DNA of 64,000 bases from Paguma larvata (taxonomy: Eukaryota; Chordata; Mammalia; Carnivora; Viverridae). Position 1 is the stretch's first letter, and every line of letters begins with the position of its first letter. The notes under the pieces were generated by a model. It saw nothing but the letters and a program-made list of their open reading frames with translations. It made no database searches and was not told where the DNA came from. Shown in pieces: positions 45,481 to 55,804 of the stretch. Where the stretch lies: the NCBI GenBank assembly GCA_030068075.1, contig CM057826.1, positions 49,816,558 to 49,880,557 on the forward strand, read 5' to 3'. The translations under genes and the position numbers were made by a program.

Positions 45481-46395
45481 TGATTAGCTTCTACTCCAAA
45501 CTATTTTTCCTTCTTTCTTAAACACCTATACACATTCCTTCAGCTGAGCCTTTTCTAACATCATGTCCTCTCTCTGATTCATCTATGGATAAATGATTTT
45601 TTCCTTTTTGAAAAATAATCATAAACTTTTTTTAGAATAGTTTTGGGTTCACAGCAAAATTGAATGGACAGTAAAGAGAACTCCCATGTACCCACTGCCC
45701 CCCCCCCCGCACATGCACAGGCTCCCCCACTATCAATATCCCACACCAGAGTGGTTCATTACCATTGGTGAAACTACATTGATATGTTATTATCATCTAG
45801 ATTACATAGCTTACATTAGAGTTCACCCTTGGTGTTACACATTTTGTGTTTTTTGACAAAGGAATAATTACATGTGTTCTGTAACATACAGAATAGTTTT
45901 GCTGTCCCAGAATTCCTCTGTGCTCTGCCTATTCATCTCCCCCAACCTCTGGCAACCACTGATATTTTAACTGTTTTGCATTTTCAGAAGATCGTATGAT
46001 TGGAATAATATTATCTGGAGCTTTTTTCAGATTGGCTTCTTTAACTTAGTAATATACAGTTAGGTTTCCTGCGTGTATTTTGATGGTTTGATTGCTCATA
46101 TCTCTTTAGCACTGGATAATATCCTATTGTTTAGATGTACCATGGTTTATTTATCCACTTACCTTTTGATAGATGTCTTGATTGCTTCCAAGTTTTGGTA
46201 ATTATAAATAAAGTGATATAAATATTTATGTTTATTTATTGTTTCCTCATTAACTATTTTCTCCCTGGATTGTAAACTCTCTGAGGGAAGGAACCTTGTC
46301 TGTCATGTCTTAAGTTATATCCCCTGATGTAGTAGAATAACTGGCCCACACCTGGTGTTTCTTGCTATTTGTTGAATGCATGAACTGATGAAATA
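45481..46395 (+). repeat. L2 LINE split by an L1
   Basis: The left piece (45481-45604: 'ctgagccttttctaacatca', 'gtcctctctctgattcatc') and right piece (46252-46395: 'cctggattgtaaactctctg', 'gggaaggaaccttgtctgtc', 'atttgttgaatgcatgaact') are both L2 in sense orientation. The antisense L1 at 45605-46250 separates them, so the L1 is the later insertion. Confidence 0.65.
45605..46250 (-). mobile_element. Old L1 3' end, antisense, inside L2
   Basis: Clear antisense L1M 3' UTR: 'gaatagttttgggttcacag', 'acatgcacaggctcccccac', 'ggttcattaccattggtgaa', 'gtgctctgcctattcatctc', 'cctctggcaaccactgatat', 'ccaagttttggtaattataa'. It includes a C10 homopolymer at about 45702-45711. Confidence 0.88.
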
Positions 46396-47444
46396 GTTTT
46401 ATTTTTTAACACACATATTCCAATTAGCTTTCTATTTTTTTTCATTTGACTCACTAAATTGTGATATTTACTTGATTGCAGTGATCTGGAAAGGACCCAT
46501 AAAATTTCCGAGGTATGCTTGTATTTTGTTTGCTTGTTTTTCTTCGGGTGTTACAATGACTTGAGGAGTCTTCAGTGAGTTTTGAGTACAGTGGCACTAA
46601 ATATTCTGCAATATGTGAAACAGCTTTGCTGGTAAAAGAACCATCCTGTCCAAAATGCTACCTCCCTTCTCCCATAGTAGGGAGGTACACAGGAAATTTA
46701 TGATCTGATTCCTGATCTTTAAGGAGATAGGAAAAATATAATATATGTAATTAACTCAAATTATGTGAATATGTTTGTCAAATAACTAAGAGGATGTAAA
46801 AAATGTGATTTTTAATTTTCTTTACCATCAGGTAGTCAACTGAATCAAATCAATTCTTATTCTTTGTCAAATGAACTGCTGCTTCTGGTTTAAAACTCTT
46901 ATTTTCTTGCTTCTTCTTTATCATGGAATCATTATTTTTGTGTCAAAACTGTTAGCACAGCTCAAAATGAACATTAGATTTTTCAGAGGTGATGTTTGAT
47001 TTTAGTTTCTTTTCACCAGCCTGGAAACAGTGGACTAATTTTAAATGCTTACAGATTTATTTTTCACCTTTTTTTCTAATCCAACCAATTTACTAGCATA
47101 TGGTTAAGTACTGTTCTCTTTTTATTATATATTTATTGATACTCAGTGAATCCTTTCAATATAAAGAGTTTAATTTTCTTTCAGAATAGGAAAACAATAC
47201 TGATTTATACTTCGATAACTGCCTTCATTCCTTTTTCTAATCTCTGTTTCAGAAATGACAGTAATACTGTGAATCCATAGTCTCCAAAATCAGTACATTC
47301 TATTTCATTGTTTTCATGTTTTCTTCTGCTTCTGCAAGAGCTTGTTGAGATAGTCTTCTGGGGTTCTTATTCAGTTTTGTATTATGTATCATATCTGTTT
47401 CTTTACTTTAACACCTATTTTATTTTACCTATTGATTTTTTTCT
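46396..47444. other. Unassigned spacer
   Basis: About 1 kb of T-rich DNA without a confident assignment. Confidence 0.4.
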
Positions 47445-47710
47445 ACGTTCTTTTCAAAAATTTTCAAACCACAGAAAAGTATGACATAAATCATAGTACC
47501 ACCGTCCAGATGTAACAAAAGTTGACACTTGGGCTTAAATAGTTTGAATTTATTCTAAATGTTATATTTGCACCTGGAAATTGATTTGGACCCTTCCCTG
47601 ATCCTATTTCCTGAGAAGTAACCATACTCATGAAACTTGTGTTTAACCTTTAAATCTACTGTTTTATATTTTTACTACATATATATGTATCTGTAAACAG
47701 TATTTGGCAT
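47445..47710 (-). mobile_element. Old L1 3' end, antisense
   Basis: 'ttttcaaaccacagaaaagt', 'accaccgtccagatgtaaca', 'aaagttgacacttgggctta', 'gatcctatttcctgagaagt', 'tttactacatatatatgtat' match the reverse complement of an L1ME/L1MC 3' end. Confidence 0.65.
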
Positions 47711-47719
47711 TGTTTGAGG

Positions 47720-47937
47720 GTTTTTTAAAATTTGTTTTAATGTTTATTTTTGAGAGAGAGAGTGAGAGAGTGAGTGGGGAAGGGGCAGAGAGGAAAGAAA
47801 ACACAGAATCCAAAGCAGGCTCCAAGCTTTTTCGGCACAGAGCCTGATGCGGGGCTCGAACTCATGAACCATGAGATCATTACCTGTGCCGAAGTCAGAC
47901 ACTTAACTGACTGAGTTAAGTACCAATTTAGCACCCC
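47720..47937 (-). mobile_element. Feliform CanSINE, antisense
   Basis: T tail, 'taatgtttatttttgagaga', GA-rich body, 'gatgcggggctcgaactcat' core. The head is disrupted by about ten inserted bases ('ctgagttaagtaccaattta' before 'gcacccc'). A 9-bp TSD, TGTTTGAGG, occurs at 47711-47719 and 47938-47946. Confidence 0.95.
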
Positions 47938-47971
47938 TGTTTGAGGATGTTTTTAAAATCTGCATAAAATC

Positions 47972-48078
47972 GGGGCACCTGACTGGCTCAGCCGGTAGAG
48001 TATGCGGCTCTTGGACTTGGGATCGTAACTCGAGCCCCAAGTTGAGCATGGAGCCTACTCTTTTAAAGAAAAAAAAAT
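47972..48078 (+). mobile_element. Short CanSINE variant (tRNA-Lys head only), sense
   Basis: 107 bases: 'ggggcacctgactggctcag' (A-box region), 'gatcgtaactcgagccccaa' (B-box region), 'gagcctactcttttaaag' and an A8-9 tail. It lacks the CT-rich body of the other copies, so it belongs to a shorter subfamily closer to the tRNA-Lys-derived ancestor. No TSD is visible. Confidence 0.9.
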
Positions 48079-48084
48079 ACTCTT

Positions 48085-48460
48085 ATTTATTTTTCTTAAC
48101 AGCATGGGTATTCTAGTGACAATTTAAACACTGACACTTTTTGTTTGCTTGTTTAATTTCATCCAATTGGCTTTCGACACACTGCCATAACCACCCATAC
48201 TTTGTAAGAATGAGGTGAGGCACAACATTGTCAGAGCATTCTTGGGGTGGGGTGATGTGTCTATGCCACCAATTCAGAGTGTTTTTTTTAGTTTTCCATT
48301 TTGCCCTTAGCATCTTCTACTTTTTAGCACTAAGGATAAACCCTGAAGGATTGGCTTGCCCAGACATGTTGATGCTCACATTATAGTTTAGATCCTTCTT
48401 CATGTTTAGCTGTAACATGTCATCTGAACACCAAAATTATATAGATCCTATATATCAGGC
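48085..48460 (-). pseudogene. Possible retrocopy relic, unidentified
   Basis: On the minus strand a 66-codon frame (48313-48113) begins MLRAKWKTKKNTLNWWHRH and is preceded, past a stop, by more protein-like text in the same region (LNMKKDLNYNVSINMSGQA). Downstream on that strand is an A-rich stretch with an AATAAA-like motif (about 48085-48100). This could be the 3' end of a processed pseudogene, but I do not recognise the parent gene and chance is a serious alternative. Confidence 0.25.
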
Positions 48461-48864
48461 AGGGGTAAGGCTAAAATAATTCTAAGATGACAACGGAGTG
48501 CAGATTATCACTAGATAGCCCAGACAAGTCTAATAGATAAGACAGAAAATTGAAGCATCACTTACAGCAATGCCTTGGTCCTGAAGAAAAAGGAGAAGAA
48601 AATTTTCATCAGGGTAGACTTGTCTTCACTTAAAAAGGGAGTCTATTATAGCAATCCCAATCCCAATAGAGCTTTATCTGTTTGTTATCTAAACTCTCCC
48701 AAAACTCTTCTCTGGCTTCTATTGTAAATCACAGCGGGAATTAAATATCCCCTGATTTTACTTACATTCTATGAGTTTTCCATCCAGGACAAAGAGCCAG
48801 TAGTTCTTGATTGTCCCAACTTTTCCTGCAGAGTATATTATAGTAGTTTGTTTACTTTTATTTC
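48461..48864. other. Unassigned spacer
   Basis: No feature identified. Confidence 0.4.
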
Positions 48865-48990
48865 AGTAGTCTGTGAGGTCCCTAAGGGCAGGTACTAGCC
48901 TTTTTTTTTTTTTCATCAATGAATCCCTGGCACCTATTATAGTGACTGGCATATAGACAGAAATCAGTAGAGATTTTTGAATTATTGAAA
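48865..48990 (+). repeat. L2 LINE 3' end, sense
   Basis: 'gtctgtgaggtccctaaggg', a T tract at about 48900-48913, 'tgaatccctggcacctatta', 'tagtgactggcatatagaca' give the L2 3' end order. Confidence 0.6.
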
Positions 48991-49504
48991 CACCTAATTC
49001 TATGGAGCTCTAGTTCCCGTAGCTTGTACATACAAATAATCAATTGTTAGGGCCATAGGACATTATCACGAAAAGGATTTCCCACAATTTTCTAGTTGAA
49101 CTCCTTAACTATATACACAAAGAAATTGAGGTACAGCTAACTAAAAATGTTGGAGAAGAGTCTCACACACCCAGAAAGTGGTTAATTTGGCCTACGGTGC
49201 TGGTTTTCTGTTCGGAAACACCAAAACTTAAGGGACTATATTTAACACTACAATCATAGTGAATATAGTAAGATATTCTATCTTTTCACAGTAATTCTCT
49301 AACCCTTCAAATTCTTGCAGTGTTTCTGGGTCCTTGATAGGTGTGGTAATTCTTACAGAGACAGTGCCAGTTAATACAGGTCTCTGTTTTTTTCCAATGT
49401 CAGATCAGGAAAAGCTTGATTTGTCTCTCTGGGTCAGAGAAAAAAAAAAGCCTCTGGTTTGAGATGTGGCCAGGACCTCTGAGTTAGTGCATTTAATAGC
49501 TGCT

Positions 49505-49710
49505 AATATTTATTCTTTACTTACTTGGTGCCAGACACTTCTCAATGTGCTTTGTGGGAATTAACTCATGAAATCGACGCTGTAAGGTAGATTCTATTAT
49601 TATCATTTTCATTCTGCAGATAAATCCACTGAGGCACAGAGAAGTTAAGTAACTTCCCCAAGGTTACACAGCTAGGTAGCTGAAGAGTCAAGATATGAAA
49701 CTAGGCAAGG
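49505..49710 (-). repeat. MIR SINE, antisense
   Basis: 'acttggtgccagacacttct', 'ttattatcattttcattctg', 'actgaggcacagagaagtta', 'agtaacttccccaaggttac', 'acagctaggtagctgaagag'. Among the clearest MIR copies here. Confidence 0.85.
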
Positions 49711-49932
49711 TGTTTAAAGATGGCAGAGAAAACAAAGTATTATCATTCTGGATGAAGGGTATATCTGGCTGCCCTCCCCAGTTGCTTGCAAAAGTGAGAG
49801 TTAGCCTTTTCATACCCAAGATACACCTTTGGACTACTGAATTACATAATCCATCAACTCTCTATTGTAATTAAGTCTCCCTGAGTTGGGTTTTCTGTTA
49901 CTTGCCACCCAACTATTCCTAACTGATACAGT
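49711..49932 (+). mobile_element. MaLR-like LTR 3' part
   Basis: Ends 'gagttgggttttctgttact', 'tgccacccaactattcctaa', 'ctgatacag', which is the end of several ancient MaLR-like LTRs. The upstream part is diverged. Confidence 0.5.
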
Positions 49933-50350
49933 TTGCAAGTCAATTAAGTGAGTTGAAGTGTACCTGGAGCAATGTATCCAACATTGTCCTAACCAGAAGC
50001 TTCTCTCTGGTTTTTGGCATATTCTGCCTTCATTCCTACACCCAAGGTTCTTTCTTAGGTTCTAAGAACCTCTTGACCTATTGAAATCTCCCCTATACAC
50101 TTTACAGCCCCCCTCAAACTCTTCTTTCCTCCAAAGCCTTTGCCCAGATCCCTGGTATCTGTCTGTAGCCAGCTTAGATGAGATGCTCAGGGCTTTGTTC
50201 TCCATGCTCACGAGAATCTTCTTCCTCCACCATTTAACACAGAGCGTTGTAATTAATTCTTCATCTCTGCTCCTTGAAGGCAAAGACTGTTTTCTATGAC
50301 TGTATTCCTTATAGCCCGACAGATAGTAGGTGCTCAGTAAGCATAAATAA
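49933..50350 (+). repeat. L2 LINE 3' end, sense
   Basis: 'ttctgccttcattcctacac', 'ctccaaagcctttgcccaga', 'ctgctccttgaaggcaaaga', 'cagatagtaggtgctcagta' are L2 3' features in order. The overlapping frames 50062-50379 (-) and 50081-50299 (+) are shadows. Confidence 0.65.
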
Positions 50351-50789
50351 TCAAATGCAGTTTCCTTAGGCAAGCTCATCTCAGCAGTTGTGCCCCTGGA
50401 GGTGGAGCAGGAAGAGTGTCAGGGACCCCCCCTTAGAATATCAGAGTCACATGAATAATTTATCACCAGCAAGCAGAGGAACAACAAAGCAGAGAGTTTT
50501 CCTAACTATATACTCCTGAAAACCAAGAGGGATTAGTTGACTGGGAGCTACTTATAAATGTATAGTTTATTGGACTCTCTGGTAATGGTCTGTAAATATC
50601 CTTGACTTTTATTTGTCAGAAAAATATTTCCTCATTCCTTCATCCTAATGCACCATATTTAAAACTCCTTTCCCAAATATCATCAAACTGAAAATTAAGC
50701 AGAGGCTACCAATCCACTTATGAAGTCTTTTTTCTTATCATTTCTGCCAGTAATCAGGCAAAAAGCTTTAGTTAAGGAATGAGGGAGGG

Positions 50790-51210
50790 ACAGGGAACTC
50801 ATTGCCTTGGTTGCTTCAGTGGGGAAAACTTTAGGTCAAACTTTTCCTTTTAAATTCTCAAGTTGAAAGTAATTTTCGCATTCTGCGAAAGGACTGGAGA
50901 TGAGATTGAATCAAGGTAACTAAGAGGGAGATAGCCTCCTGCAACAGGGCTTTCCAAGGAGACTGATTGGGTCTCTTATTGTTCAAGAGGAAAAAAAGAG
51001 AGCAGAAAGCGTTTGATGCAGAACTTGAGCAGTCTCTCTGGGAACAAAAATGCTTCTCTCCGTCTACTCTGGCTCTTGAGGTCAACTTCAAAACTGCTTC
51101 CTGACAGAGAATCTTGAGTAAAGAAGTCTCCTCTCTCCTGTGTCCTGCCTCAAAGCTGGACAGCTTGGCACTGCCTTGTTTCATTGAATAAATACATTTT
51201 CTGCATTAAT
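50790..51210 (+). other. Unassigned moderately GC-rich block, possibly an LTR
   Basis: A block less AT-rich than its surroundings, ending 'cattgaataaatacattttc' (AATAAA at about 51186) then 'tgcatt'. A 108-codon minus-strand frame (51184-50858) spans it, but the protein is unfamiliar. The shape suggests an unrecognised LTR with its polyadenylation signal. Confidence 0.3.
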
Positions 51211-51569
51211 CTAGGGATCAGGGTTAAGAAGCCAGGGCAATGTCACTTTCCAAATCCAAAGAGTATGAGAAGGCCATTAATATAAATATTTTAGTCTCAG
51301 ACAATAATCATTTAGTTATGAACCTGTAAGTCAATACTCCTGACCGCTGATCTTAGTAAGTCAGTTTGTTTTTGTTTGTTTTTCCTGTAACGGTAGTTGT
51401 TATTTTGTTTTTTAACCATATTATTCTGTCTCTCTCTTCCTCTTTCTGTGTGTCTGTGTCCTCTCCAATACATGAATGCTTGCCATGTAAGTACTAGGAG
51501 GGTCAAGTGCAAATACCCCATATCCTCAAGAAGGAAATGTAGTGTAAAAGTAAGGAGTTTCAACTCCAG
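51211..51569. other. Unassigned spacer
   Basis: Contains GTTT-repeat and CT-rich short tracts (51365-51385, 51425-51445). The two opposite frames of 61 and 88 codons are not convincing. Confidence 0.4.
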
Positions 51570-51655
51570 AGTCATCATCTAGACCAGAATTTGAATTCTG
51601 GTTCTGTGTCAAAGTCTATATGGCTTTGGTCAATTTACTGTGAAGATCAAATGAT
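51570..51655 (+). repeat. MIR SINE fragment, sense
   Basis: 'tctagaccagaatttgaatt', 'ctggttctgtgtcaaagtct', 'tggctttggtcaatttactg' resemble the MIR core. Confidence 0.45.
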
Positions 51656-51860
51656 AATATTTTGTATACATTATTATATATAAAATTGTATATTTATGTA
51701 CATTTCTTATACACAAAATATAGAAATTATATAAAAATTATACTGTTATATGTCAGAAACTGCTTATTTGATATATATTATTGTATATATTATATACATT
51801 ATTGTATATTAAAACATTAAATTGTATATTTTATATATATTATCGTGTACTAAAAAAACA
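51656..51860. repeat. AT-rich TATA-repeat minisatellite-like block
   Basis: Almost pure A/T with recurring TTGTATAT, ATATATTA and TATACATT words in both orientations, so it is highly self-complementary. It is probably a degenerate AT microsatellite prone to hairpins. Confidence 0.7.
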
Positions 51861-52144
51861 GACAATAGTTGCTCATAGGTAAGTGGTCCTGGTGATGACT
51901 TCCATCCAATGAAGTTTTAGACTACATTCCTTCTAGAAAAAAAAATCTCATTACACTTATTACTTGGGCACCATAATGTCACCATACTTGATCCCTCAAT
52001 TATCCCGTGCTTTATAGTGATTCCTACCAAATGTCATTCTTCTTTCCATTGTGGAGGCAGAGAGCTCTGTATGTATGTGGTAGGGACAATGGGGAGTGAT
52101 TTGTTTAGTGAGAGAGAATGTAAAAGAGAAAAAACTAAAAAGTT
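51861..52144. other. Unassigned spacer
   Basis: Nothing recognised. Confidence 0.4.
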
Positions 52145-52565
52145 AAGTCCGGATCCCCTTTACTAGGCTCGGCTGCTATGTTTGTTGACTGCTAATGGCT
52201 AGTAGCTATAAACTTTTCTTCAGAAATTTGCCCTAGGGTAGTAGATGCCACCTTCCTCAGGGACCCCTAGAAGGATAAGCCAGCCTCCCCAGTCCCAGCC
52301 ATAGGTATATTTCTCAGCTAATGACTAACCAATATGGAGTATTAAAAGATTGTTCTCTTGCTGCAAGGTGGGATGTTTTGGTGGTACCATTGTGGCTGTG
52401 GAGTTCCCTATAGGAACAGACTGAATCTTTAACTAACATCTTCTTAGTCTGATTTTGCTTCCTAACTTACAAATTGATTTCCCCTGAGAATCCTCCCTCA
52501 ATGGTTCACTTGTATACAAATTACCATCTTAGGCTCTGTTTCCAGGGGATCTGACCTAAGATAAC
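52145..52565 (+). mobile_element. ERVL-type LTR (ancient), sense
   Basis: 'gagaatcctccctcaatggt', 'tcacttgtatacaaattacc', 'atcttaggctctgtttccag', 'gggatctgacctaagataac' resemble the 3' half of ERVL LTRs, whose consensus ends in 'ggggaacccaacctaagac'. The exact subfamily is uncertain. Confidence 0.6.
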
Positions 52566-52845
52566 AACCATTTATTGCAAATTCCACAGAACAATGCCCT
52601 CTTTATGCCCTGCCTCCTGGCTAAGAGGGGTAGTCCAAAATGAACCATTTGTTTTGGCTTCTAGCTGGCAGATGGGAGAATGGATTGCCAAGAAAGCAGA
52701 AGTGAGCTTGGTGAAGCACACCTGTGATGTCTCAGTGCTATGAGCATTGGCAGATAGAAAGAGAGGGGACAAATCATTATTCAGTCACCAACACTGTGTT
52801 CAAACCTTATGTCTACTTTATCTTTTTAAAATTCTAATAAGCCTA

Positions 52846-53335
52846 GTGTAATGTCCTCTAGGTTCACCCAAGTCATTGCATATGATAGGAATTTCTTCTT
52901 TTTAAAGGCTGAATAATATTCCATTGTATGTATATACCAAATTTTCTTTGTCCATTCATCTGTTAATAGACCCTAAGGTGGTTTTCATATCTTAGCTGTT
53001 ACGAATAATGCTGAGTGAACTTGAATGACATTATGCTAAGCAAAAGAAGCCAGTAACAGAAAGAAAAGTATTGCATGATTCCACTTACATGAGGTATCTA
53101 AAATAATAAAACTCCTAGAAACAGAAAGTAAAATGGTGGTTTCCAGGGACAGCAGGGAAGGAGAAATAGGGAACTGTGGTTCAATGTGTATAAAGTTTCA
53201 GTTATGCTAAATTAGTAAATTCTTGAGATCTGCTATACATCATTGTGCCTATAGTTAACAATACTGTTATACACTCTACATTTTTAAAGGGTAGATTTCA
53301 TATTAAATATTCCTACCATAATAAAGAATGCATAC
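52846..53335 (+). mobile_element. L1 3' end with 5' inversion (twin priming) and perfect 14-bp TSD
   Basis: The left part (52846-53012) is L1 ORF2 3' region in antisense ('ggctgaataatattccattg', 'tgtccattcatctgttaata', 'tatcttagctgttacgaata'). From 53013 the sequence switches to sense L1 ('agtgaacttgaatgacatta', 'gcatgattccacttacatga', 'gtggtttccagggacagcag', 'tctgctatacatcattgtgc'). The unit is flanked by an identical 14-bp TSD, TTCTAATAAGCCTA, at 52832-52845 and 53336-53349. The A tail is eroded. Confidence 0.93.
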
Positions 53336-53369
53336 TTCTAATAAGCCTAAAATGTGGCTTAATATTTTC

Positions 53370-53470
53370 ACTCCCATTTTGTAGACAAGCAAACTAACAC
53401 ATGGCAGTTGATTTGCCCAGGGTTCTATACATTTGTACGTGGCAGATGGAAAAATAAATCTATCTTAGGT
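53370..53470 (-). repeat. MIR SINE fragment, antisense
   Basis: 'cactcccattttgtagacaa', 'gcaaactaacacatggcagt', 'tgatttgcccagggttctat' follow MIR reverse-complement order. Confidence 0.5.
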
Positions 53471-54239
53471 TTAGTTAATAGGATTCTTTCTAATATTGAT
53501 GTACCTCTTATTTTTTTGTAAGCAGGGGTTTATATTTTATACTGTTTGTTATCACTCAAAACCAAGAACATGATGGTAAGTTAAGGGAAAAACATCAGGA
53601 CAGTAAACCTAGTTAAGTGTTTTTGCTTATCTGTGACTTTCTTATCTGAAATGTAGGGTTTTTAGCAATGTATTTTCAAATTCAGCATGCATGGTTTTAG
53701 GAAAACCTCGTGACTTGAAATAATTTTATAATATCACCATAGCAACATATGTGATTGTGCAGATACTGTAAATCCATAACAAAATTGTTAGGAAGGTAAT
53801 TTTTTAAAAACACATATATAGTTAGAACTAAATAAAAACATAATTATGGTGTTTTTGTGTGATAATGATGTAGAAAGCGTTAAAAGTGAATCTTATTTTT
53901 TCTTTTAAATATGGGTAAATCTGTAAAGAAAATCAATGCGATATAGCAGGTATAAAAAAATCCTGAAGAAAATAGTGCTTGTATAGCAATGTAAAACAGA
54001 GGGCTGCAGGAAGAGTTTGCATATTAGAAGGTTGAAAATGTATTGAATAGGAGTAGCTGGTGAATAGTTCAGGCGATTGATGAAAATCGTCAATATAGTG
54101 ATTATTCAATCACTCCCTTCCCTAGCCACACGTGCCCAGTTTGGGAGCTTAAAAACTAGGGAACTAAAGACTGTTAGAACGGAAAGAGTTCTTAGAGGTC
54201 ATTTATGATGTTCGATGCCTCTCTCCTGCAGATTTTCCA
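53471..54239. other. Unassigned spacer
   Basis: No feature identified. Confidence 0.4.
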
Positions 54240-54600
54240 GTAAATGATATACCAATTATATGCAGTGGGGGCTGTTGGCTGTTTGCCTGCCTAATCTCTA
54301 TTCCTCTTTAAATGGTAACACGTACTCTGATTTTCTTTGGGAAGCCACCCTTCCCTATCATATCCTTGTGTTTGAATGAGGCTGAATCTACCCTAACCCC
54401 CTGACTCCTGGGAGGACCCATGGCCCAGCTAATCAGAGCACAGCATCCCCCCAACCACAGCAATGAGATCAAGCCTTAGTAAGCGCTGAAGTCCAGCAGA
54501 TGAGAAGTCACTTAGAATACTACAGGAACTCCTGGGAAAGAGGATATTTCTTTCCGTTGGATTTGCTAAGGTGATGGGATGCAAGCTAAGAGCAGGATTA
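54240..54600 (+). mobile_element. LTR-like medium-reiterated repeat
   Basis: 'gctgttggctgtttgcctgc' and 'ctgggaggacccatggccca', 'gctaatcagagcacagcatc' are reminiscent of MaLR-like LTRs with a 'gaccaggccaatcagagc' core. Tentative. Confidence 0.4.
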
Positions 54601-54889
54601 AGTTTGTCAGAGAATGAAGGCAAAATACAGAAATATGACCATAAACCTCAAGTGGGCCCTTGGCAATGTCTGACAATTCCCAAATATTATCCTGGTCAGT
54701 GTACTTTATCATTCTCTGAGAGGCCCACTTCAAATCTTCTTTCTCCTCAACTTTCCAATACACTCCTCTCACCATTCATTCACATCAGATGATCCTGCTT
54801 TTTATTTCAGGGAGAAAATAAAAGCTATCAGAAGGAAATTTCACTGGCAAATCCATCAAGCTTTTGTAGCTATATAGTTGCCCTCCTTT

Positions 54890-55400
54890 TATTACAATAG
54901 TGAAATCACTCTTGTCCTGTCCTCGCCTTATTCAATGTCTCAATAGCATTCGGCACCCTTGAAAGTCCTTAAGCTGACTTTAAGGATATTTGCTTTTCCC
55001 TTGTCATTTGCTGTTCCTTTCTCATTTCTGTTGCCTGATCTTCTTCCTCTTTTAGGATAGAGCTCAGTCCTAGATCTTCTTATCTATGTACGCTTACTGT
55101 CTATGACTTTAAATATTATCCTTTTACTCATGGATAACTCCCGTGTTTTTACCTTTAGCTTTTATTTCTCCCTTGAGATGGCCTTATATGCATTTCTGAA
55201 TCTCATAATATACATGTGTAATTTTTTTTTCTGCTTAGGCCCTAAAATATCAGAATTGACTTTTACTCCTCTCTTTCCCTTATACCACACATTTGGTTCA
55301 CCATAAAGTCCTGTCTATCATAAACCTGACCACTTCTCTCCACCGTGACAGCTTCATCTTCATCTAAACCATCACTATCTCTAGGCATATATCACTAAGG
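54890..55400 (+). repeat. L2 LINE piece, sense
   Basis: 'tgccttatcttcctc'-like CT-rich L2 text with 'ttaaatattatccttttact', 'catggataactcccgtgttt', 'tttatttctcccttgagatg' resembling L2 ORF2/3' UTR. Diverged. Confidence 0.55.
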
Positions 55401-55580
55401 ATGGCATTTAAAAAAGTGAGAAGGCATGGTATAGAACTGATTGAAGAAAGATCAGAGAAATGGGACAACAAATCCTTTAAGAAAGTTATAGTGGGGGCAC
55501 AGGAGCAATTCACTGGGCACTAGAACACATTTTTGCCCCTGTGAGTAATCCCAGGCATTCTCTCTAAACATATACAAAGA

Positions 55581-55797
55581 GGGGCACCTGGGTGGCTCAG
55601 TCAGTTAAGCACTGACTTCAGCTCAGGTCATGATCTCAGAGTTCGTGAGTTTGAGTACCACGTTGGGCTCTGTGCTGACAGCTCAGGGCCTGGAGCCTGC
55701 TTCAGATTCTGTGTCTCCCTCTTTCTCTGCCCTTCCCCTGTTCACACTCTGTCTCTCTGTTATAAGTAAATAAACATTAAAAAAAATTTAAACACAC
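55581..55797 (+). mobile_element. Feliform CanSINE, sense
   Basis: Starts 'ggggcacctgggtggctcag' (A-box region about 55590-55602). The B-box region is at about 55648-55658 ('agtttgagtac'). Then 'gttgggctctgtgctgacag', a CT-rich body and a tail with 'aataaacattaaaaaaa'. A 7-bp TSD, ACAAAGA, occurs at 55574-55580 and 55798-55804. Sense orientation is the minority here. Confidence 0.97.
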
Positions 55798-55804
55798 ACA
55801 AAGA

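Noticed and set aside
55581..55660. tRNA-like A and B boxes that could suggest a tRNA gene
   Set aside because: This is the head of a CanSINE. There is no cloverleaf-closing 3' half, and the sequence continues into the SINE body and A tail.
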